64,000 nt of DNA from Thiodubiliella sp900128405 (lineage in GTDB: Bacteria > Pseudomonadota > Gammaproteobacteria > PS1 > Pseudothioglobaceae). Shown piece after piece: positions 58,344 through 64,000 of the stretch (position 1 is the stretch's first letter; each line of letters starts with the position of its first letter). Position numbers and translations under genes: made by a program. The notes below the pieces were generated by a model that searched no databases, was not told the DNA's origin, and worked only from the letters and a program-made list of their open reading frames with translations. Location: positions 248,001-312,000 of the forward strand of contig OY821614.1 of NCBI GenBank assembly GCA_963682085.1, written 5' to 3'.

Positions 58344-61300
58344 ATGGACAGTTTCTTTAATTTCTTTGTTAAGCAAAAAAAACTGGCACTGGTTTTTACG
58401 GTAAGCATTATTGCGATTGGCTTATTGGCGTTTAATAATATTCAAAGAGACCAGTTTCCAGCAATTGATTTTGAATTGGTAACCATTGTTACTGGTTATC
58501 CGGGTGCCTCCCCTGAAGATGTTGAGCAAAATATTACCAATCCGATTGAGGATGAATTAAGCAGTGTAATAGGGATTGAAAAATTTAGTTCTATTTCTCG
58601 CCAAGGGTCTTCTGTTATTTTGGTAACACTATCGCCTGATGTAGATGATGTTAGTGCATTAAAACAAGACATTCAAAATGCGGTTGACCGAATTAAATCA
58701 CTACCAGATGAGGTGGTGAATTTACCTGAAGTGGTGGATATGAAAAGTTCATTACAAAGCATTCTAAAAGTTAATATCAGTAGTAACAGCCTATCTTTTG
58801 CCCAATTGCGTAATAAAATTGATGAGATTGCTGATGAGTTGGCACTAGTTGATGGCGTTTCTGAGGTGTTCAAAGAGGGGTATTTAGACCGTGAAATTCA
58901 AATACGGATTGACACCGACAAACTGTATCAATATAAATTGTCCTTGCCACAAGTTATGAGTGCGATTCAAAAGCGCAATCAGCGTTATACCGTTGGTAGT
59001 AATAATGGCATTAAGAACGAGAAAACCATTGTAGTGCTAGCACAATTTGATCAAGCACAGGCGGTAGGGGATGTGATTATAAAATCAAGTTTTGACGGCC
59101 CAGTGGTGCGGTTAAAGGATATTGCCACCATTAGTGACGGCAATGTTGAGGAAAAATCAATTGTGCGTGTTAACGCCACTAAAGGTTTTATTTTAAAAAT
59201 TCGCAAACAAGCACATGCTGATATTATTACTACAGTTGATTTAATCAAGGAAAAACTACACGCATTGCAAGCGAAAAAATACCCACAAGTGCGTATTTTT
59301 TATTCCTCTGACTTGTCTAAATATGTGCGTAATCGACTCGAAATTGTGACCAATAACGGCATGATTGGATTGTTATTGGTATTGTTGGTATTGGGGGTAT
59401 TCTTGTCGCTAAAAACGGCATTTTGGGTTGCAGTGAGTTTGCCTGTGTCATTACTGGGTTCGGTGGCGTTATTAGGGATGGCGGGTGAAACGATTAATTT
59501 AATATCACTAGCGGCAATGATTTTGGTGCTGGGTATTGTGGTGGATGATTCTATTATTGTGGCAGAGAGCATTCATCATTACAAACAAATAGGCACAGAT
59601 AAATATCGTTCTGCCGTGAAAGGTTTTAAGCGGGTTATTATGCCAGTGATTACCACCATATTGACTACGGTTTTGGCATTTTCATCAATGTTTTTAATGG
59701 AAGGGACAATGGGTAAGTTTATTTATGTCATTCCATTGGTGGTAATTTTTGCTTTAACTTTGTCTTTTTTAGAAGTAACGATTGCCTTGCCTGCACACCT
59801 TGCTGGTTTGAATGAAAAATCTCAAAAGAAAAATTGGTTTAATGCGATTGAAAACTGGTTTGAAAGGGTGCTTAAGCAGGTTTTAAGAATGCGCTATTTA
59901 ATAGTGATAGGGTTTCTTGCGTTATTAGGTGCATCGATTTTTTTTGCTGCAACACAAATGCGCCTTACTTTGTTTCCAACAATAGGCGCTGATGTTATTA
60001 CTGCAAAACTTAAAATGCCACCGGGTAGTTCGTTGCAACATACTGCAAGTGTGAGTCATAAAGTTGAGGCATTAATTAAAGATGTGGTGGGTGTAGACTT
60101 GGATTCTTTAACCAATAATATTGGTCAATCGTTTTCTCATGTGGCACAATTTAATATTGCTTTGGTGCCTAGTAGTGAGCGAAAAATTCAGGTTAAGACG
60201 CAACTTCAACGCTTGAAAGCACGCACCACAGAGATTGTTGAAGCTGAAAAACTCACTTTTTCAGTGCGTCGCCCCGGTCCACCACAAGGGGAAGATATTG
60301 AAATTCAGTTGGTTAGTAGTAATGACGATCAACGCCAAACTGCCGCAAACGCTTTGGCTGAGATTCTTAGCCAAATAGAGGGTGTGGATAATATTGATAG
60401 AGATGATGATCCGAGTAAATCACGCATTGAAGTGGTGTTGGATTTTGAAAAAATGGCAAGGCTAAATGTGGATTTTGTTACAGTTAATCGTTATTTGAAA
60501 GCCGCTTTTAGTGGTATTAATGTGACGGATATTCGCTATGGCGATACCGATGTAGATTTTAGGGTTTATTTGGGTGAATCTAAGCAATCAGAAGCAGTTA
60601 TTAGTGAACTTAAAATTAGTAACCGCCAGTCTAGACCTGTGCCACTCAAACATTTTTCCAGTATTCGTCATATTGTTGGTGAACCTGATTTTAACCATTT
60701 TGATGGGCAACGATCAGTAAAAATCAGTGCCAGCATTAACGATGAAATTGCCAGCACATCCGTGGTTATTAAGCAAGTTCTTAAGTCATTTGACGCTGAT
60801 AATTTATATCCTGCTGTTCGAGTTTTGAGTGAAGGAGGTGCAAAAGAAACGAAAAAATCAATGCAAAGTTTCTTAAAAGCATTTGTTATGGCTGTTCTTA
60901 TCATTTTCTTTTTGTTAATTTTGTTATTTGATTCTTATACTCAGCCGTTATTAGTGCTTAGTGCCATTCCTTTCTCGGTCATTGGTGTTATTTGGGCGTT
61001 CTTTTTACACGGTGAGCCACTGAGTTTCTTTGCGTTGCTAGGCACTTTGGCGTTGGTTGGTGTGATTGTGAATGATTCTTTAGTGATGGTTACCCATTTG
61101 AATTATTTGAAACAGAAATTATCTGCCACCACGCCAGCACTTGAATGGATTGTTCAAGGTGCAAAAGACCGTTTGCGCGCAGTAATACTCACCAGTTTAA
61201 CCACTTTGGCAGGCATTATCCCTTTGGCTTACGGTATTGGCGGCACAGATTTTATTTTGAAACCAATGGCATTATCGTTGGGCTATGGCTTGTTATTCGG

Positions 61301-61388
61301 CACAGTGATGACGCTTATTTTATTGCCGTGTCTTTATTTAATGAATTATCAATTTGTGAATTGGATAGCTAAATTTAGCAAAAAATAG
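58344..61388 (+). CDS. RND-family efflux transporter permease subunit (AcrB-like)
   Basis: 1014 residues with the RND double-repeat layout: TM1 at about 13-31, a large periplasmic loop to about 335, TM2-6 (about 338-480), TM7 (about 518-535), a second loop, and TM8-12 (about 845-1005). The proton-relay pair Asp401-Asp402 lies in GIVVDDSIIVAES, equivalent to AcrB Asp407/408. The position of AcrB Lys940 appears to be Asn in GVIVNDSLVM (about residue 910), as in a subgroup of RND pumps. The family exports drugs, lipids or other hydrophobic compounds by proton antiport, normally with an adaptor and an outer-membrane channel. Neither partner gene is adjacent, so the substrate cannot be inferred. 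Confidence 0.93.
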   Translation: MDSFFNFFVKQKKLALVFTVSIIAIGLLAFNNIQRDQFPAIDFELVTIVTGYPGASPEDVEQNITNPIEDELSSVIGIEKFSSISRQGSSVILVTLSPDVDDVSALKQDIQNAVDRIKSLPDEVVNLPEVVDMKSSLQSILKVNISSNSLSFAQLRNKIDEIADELALVDGVSEVFKEGYLDREIQIRIDTDKLYQYKLSLPQVMSAIQKRNQRYTVGSNNGIKNEKTIVVLAQFDQAQAVGDVIIKSSFDGPVVRLKDIATISDGNVEEKSIVRVNATKGFILKIRKQAHADIITTVDLIKEKLHALQAKKYPQVRIFYSSDLSKYVRNRLEIVTNNGMIGLLLVLLVLGVFLSLKTAFWVAVSLPVSLLGSVALLGMAGETINLISLAAMILVLGIVVDDSIIVAESIHHYKQIGTDKYRSAVKGFKRVIMPVITTILTTVLAFSSMFLMEGTMGKFIYVIPLVVIFALTLSFLEVTIALPAHLAGLNEKSQKKNWFNAIENWFERVLKQVLRMRYLIVIGFLALLGASIFFAATQMRLTLFPTIGADVITAKLKMPPGSSLQHTASVSHKVEALIKDVVGVDLDSLTNNIGQSFSHVAQFNIALVPSSERKIQVKTQLQRLKARTTEIVEAEKLTFSVRRPGPPQGEDIEIQLVSSNDDQRQTAANALAEILSQIEGVDNIDRDDDPSKSRIEVVLDFEKMARLNVDFVTVNRYLKAAFSGINVTDIRYGDTDVDFRVYLGESKQSEAVISELKISNRQSRPVPLKHFSSIRHIVGEPDFNHFDGQRSVKISASINDEIASTSVVIKQVLKSFDADNLYPAVRVLSEGGAKETKKSMQSFLKAFVMAVLIIFFLLILLFDSYTQPLLVLSAIPFSVIGVIWAFFLHGEPLSFFALLGTLALVGVIVNDSLVMVTHLNYLKQKLSATTPALEWIVQGAKDRLRAVILTSLTTLAGIIPLAYGIGGTDFILKPMALSLGYGLLFGTVMTLILLPCLYLMNYQFVNWIAKFSKK

Positions 61389-61427
61389 AGACTTTTGCTA
61401 GTTACCCATATTTATGCAAAGGCCTCT
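61387..61427 (+). terminator. Candidate terminator of the typA-RND operon
   Basis: AGAGACTTTTGC (61387-61398) and GCAAAGGCCTCT (61416-61427) form a 12-position stem with one mismatch and one G-U pair, overlapping the permease stop codon. T-rich sequence follows (TTAAGGTGTTTTGTTTGG). Confidence 0.45.
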
Positions 61428-61551
61428 TAAGGTGTTTTGTTTGGTTGACCCACAAATCCTAATAGTAATAATTTATATCTTGAAAGAAATTACAATATGA
61501 TTTTTTGTAGTAAAATTTTTCAATAATTATAAAATATTTTTAAGTGCAATC
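61389..61551. other. Gap between the RND gene and the protease gene
   Basis: 163 bp of AT-rich sequence holding the candidate terminator and a weak promoter candidate. No small gene is supported. Confidence 0.5.
61505..61533 (+). promoter_or_regulatory. Candidate promoter of the protease gene
   Basis: TTGTAG (61505-61510), 17-nt spacer, TATAAA (61528-61533), close to the ATG at 61552, which would leave a very short leader. The region is AT-rich, so chance matches are likely. Confidence 0.25.
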
Positions 61552-64000
61552 ATGAAGCAATTAATAAGAATATTACTAGGGTTTTCATTTCTTTTATTGA
61601 GTGGCTTATTTAGCATCGCATTTGCTGATATCACAATTGATGACAACGCAACCTTAAGGTCTCTCAACAATAACCCCACTAAACTTCACAATTATTTAAA
61701 CAAATACCAGCATGTGCATCTAAAAACTAGAGATGGTGCTTGGGTAGGAAGAATTATCCTTCCAAATCATGTTAATAAAGGCAAAAAAGTAACACTAAGC
61801 GTGAATTCTTTTTTTGGGGTTGTGGTGGTTAGCGGCAGCACGAGCTATTCTCTTAATAAAGGAGACACTGTCTCTTGGGTTTATACCAATGGTTCTTGGA
61901 TTCACAAAAATGGCTCTTGGACTTACGAAAATGGCTCTTGGGTAGCACAGAATTGGAATAACAACTATAGATTGATTACGGATAACGATACTTTACGCTC
62001 CTTACAAAATAACGCTGCTGAATTAAAAAAATATATTAATACCTATAAAGAGGTGCATCTACAAACTAGAAATGATACTTGGATACAAAATATCAACCTT
62101 CCTGATAGCGTTAATATGGGTAAGAAAGTAACGCTAACCGTTAATTCTACATGGGGAGTGAAAGTTAACTATAACGGAATAACAACTCAATTGAATGAAG
62201 GTGATAAACAACAATGGGTTTATGCAAACAACACTTGGAATAAAGTTTTTTTTGAATTATCCTTTAATAATCTACAATCCACTATAAATTGGAATCCTGA
62301 TCCAAGGTTTCAGCAATATGAAGTGTTTTATGCAAACGAACCAATCTCACTTTTATCAGACACCAGTAATATATCTAGTTTGAAAGGCGGTGGTTCAACT
62401 ATAGTTCAAGATAACAAATTCGATATAAGTCATTTTGATACTGAGACTTATTATTTTTTGATTAAAGCAAATATACGCTACCAATATTATGCGCAATCTA
62501 ATGAGAAAAAAATCGTAATATATGTAAATAAATCTAATGGCATTAATGAAGAAGTTATCAGTCAACCAATAAAACCCAATTTATTACAACCTGTTGGGCA
62601 TTCCCTAATTGCTGAAGTTGCTTTAAAAAGAGCGTTACTTTCTGGTTATGACTTATCTGATATTAAAGCATATGCAATTAATCAAAATAACGCTTATAAT
62701 TTAAGAGTAGAAAACAAAACACCGAGAAAATTTGCAAAGATTAATGTTGTGATAGACGGAAAGGGTTATGTTATTAATGAAGAATTATCTCAATTCTCCC
62801 ATAAAGATATCTCTCTAACGGGTGTTAATTTAAAGCCTGATTCAAAAGTAAGTTTTTTACAGCCTAATCTAGCATATCAGCCAAATGTCAGTAGTTTTGG
62901 TACTAATAATACTGATAAAACAGTATCTAGTTACTTCATTTTACAAAGCCACTTAAAAGATTTTTATTCAAAAAAATCTACAAGAGATGATTTTTATAAT
63001 TATTTTTTAAAGACTCGTTCTGAAACAAAGCAATCTTTAATTGACAAATGGACAAGAATAACTTCTACGAATATACCTAAAGAGCATAAGGTGTTTGCTT
63101 CTGATGCTATAGGATCAGCATCTGTCAGTTGGCTTAATCTAAATTGGGTTATGACTAACTTTATAGCAAATAAATCATATACTTTGATATATGCCGCCTA
63201 TTCTCACGAATATGCCCACACTATTGGGTTTGAACACGGGAGTGGATTGGCTTATGGTTGGGATGATTTCGTGGCGACATATATGAAAAATTCTTTTAAA
63301 TCAAACTCTCTAACAGCAGGTGAAATTGTCTCAGAGCGTGCAGATATTTTTTGGCATCTTGATGTTAAAGGGAATAAATTGGTTGCGTATTCTCAAGAGC
63401 CAAACAGGTTCTCTCTTTTCAATATACGCTTGTTTTTGCCTAATTATGTAGATAAAATTTATATTGTTGATGATGCGATATCCTTAAGATCTATGTATAG
63501 CGTAAATCCAAGAATATTGGTTAATGCAGATGTGCTGGATAACGGTAATTCTAATAATCATTTGGCAAATTATATTGTTAATCAAGTTGTTTCTAAAGAT
63601 TCGGCGGATATGGATATATTTGTAGGGATTATTTCTAAAAATTATAGTGGTGCGGCAAATAATAACTCTGGCGTATACTTCACTGTGCCAGATCAAGATA
63701 ATGTTGTAAGTCACAATGCTGGTGCTACAACAGGATGGTACAGTGAAATCGAATCTACTATTGTTGTAAAAGTTAGGAACATAGAAACAAATAATGAGTA
63801 CACCATCCCTTTAATCGGAGAACAAGGTAAATATGCAATGACAGCAGGTGTTCCTGCAGGAAACGGACAAGTTAAATTCTCTATTGACTCTAAAAAGTTA
63901 AATTTACCTAAAGGAATTTATAAAGGGGAGTTTACTATTGAAGCGCGTGGCTGGCACGATCCATCCTATACAAAAGAGTTAAAAGTAGTCGTTAGATACA
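61552..64000 (+). CDS. Secreted metzincin-type zinc metalloprotease, M66/StcE-TagA-like (3' end outside window)
   Basis: Open from ATG 61552 to the window end, 816 residues without a stop. A Sec signal peptide is clear: MKQLIR, hydrophobic core, cleavage after AFA (residue 25). Two copies of a ~65-residue domain (about 27-92 and 140-205) share DNxTLRSL, VHLxTR and GKKVTLxVNS, and are separated by a three-fold NGSW motif. A fibronectin-like segment follows (about 234-325). The catalytic motif HEYAHTIGFEH (residues 552-562) is a full HExxHxxGxxH zinc site with catalytic Glu553. M66 enzymes such as StcE and TagA cleave host glycoproteins, including mucins; membership in M66 is my inference from the motif and N-terminal repeats. 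A later beta-rich region is cut by the window end. Confidence 0.87.
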   Translation, partial: MKQLIRILLGFSFLLLSGLFSIAFADITIDDNATLRSLNNNPTKLHNYLNKYQHVHLKTRDGAWVGRIILPNHVNKGKKVTLSVNSFFGVVVVSGSTSYSLNKGDTVSWVYTNGSWIHKNGSWTYENGSWVAQNWNNNYRLITDNDTLRSLQNNAAELKKYINTYKEVHLQTRNDTWIQNINLPDSVNMGKKVTLTVNSTWGVKVNYNGITTQLNEGDKQQWVYANNTWNKVFFELSFNNLQSTINWNPDPRFQQYEVFYANEPISLLSDTSNISSLKGGGSTIVQDNKFDISHFDTETYYFLIKANIRYQYYAQSNEKKIVIYVNKSNGINEEVISQPIKPNLLQPVGHSLIAEVALKRALLSGYDLSDIKAYAINQNNAYNLRVENKTPRKFAKINVVIDGKGYVINEELSQFSHKDISLTGVNLKPDSKVSFLQPNLAYQPNVSSFGTNNTDKTVSSYFILQSHLKDFYSKKSTRDDFYNYFLKTRSETKQSLIDKWTRITSTNIPKEHKVFASDAIGSASVSWLNLNWVMTNFIANKSYTLIYAAYSHEYAHTIGFEHGSGLAYGWDDFVATYMKNSFKSNSLTAGEIVSERADIFWHLDVKGNKLVAYSQEPNRFSLFNIRLFLPNYVDKIYIVDDAISLRSMYSVNPRILVNADVLDNGNSNNHLANYIVNQVVSKDSADMDIFVGIISKNYSGAANNNSGVYFTVPDQDNVVSHNAGATTGWYSEIESTIVVKVRNIETNNEYTIPLIGEQGKYAMTAGVPAGNGQVKFSIDSKKLNLPKGIYKGEFTIEARGWHDPSYTKELKVVVRY

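Noticed and set aside
63484..63714. Minus-strand ORF of 76 codons inside the protease gene
   Set aside because: It lies fully opposite a continuous, well-supported coding frame and has no recognisable features.

Overview
The window is a low-GC bacterial chromosome segment. About 56 kb of it (1-56086, all minus strand) is a tandem array of twelve giant paralogous genes, called P1 to P12 here in coordinate order (P1 is cut by the window start). Three plus-strand genes follow: typA/bipA, an RND-type efflux permease, and a secreted metzincin zinc protease cut by the window end. TypA sequence and gene style suggest a gammaproteobacterium. Low GC plus an expanded family of secreted adhesin/toxin-like proteins recalls sulfur-oxidising SUP05/Bathymodiolus-type symbionts, but that placement is inference only.

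Each array protein (1046-1663 aa) has the same plan. It starts with a conserved ~130-residue N-terminal domain resembling the BapA/LapA-type prefix of type I-secreted adhesins, with an invariant Cys-X5-Cys pair. A short Ala/Val hydrophobic stretch and an Asp/Gly-rich linker encoded by triplet repeats follow. Next comes a variable ladder of bacterial Ig-like (I), cadherin-like (C) and a second Ig-like (B) module, then exactly seven FG-GAP/integrin-alpha-type beta-propeller blades, each with a DVNGDGLDD-type calcium loop. The protein ends in a short RTX nonapeptide stretch and a type I secretion C-terminal domain. Two C-terminal types exist: type A (P2-P5, P10-P12; P1 is type A as far as it is visible) and type B (P6-P9).

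The spaces between genes are also repetitive. They hold a conserved -10-like box with a palindrome upstream of most genes, a hairpin whose two arms co-vary, and decayed tails of type-B genes lying just downstream of type-A genes. This pattern suggests C-terminal cassette exchange, gene conversion and unequal crossing-over as the forces shaping the array. P2 has a one-base insertion in its leader, and P5 and P10 have lost the shared promoter block.

Downstream, typA and the RND permease are 17 bp apart and probably co-transcribed, ending at a hairpin that overlaps the permease stop codon. The protease gene has its own upstream region. No type I secretion transporter, integrase, transposase, tRNA, rRNA or CRISPR array was seen. 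The most interesting element is the array itself: a family of secreted seven-bladed propeller proteins with constant scaffolds and variable loops, which looks like a diversifying surface-recognition or host-interaction repertoire.
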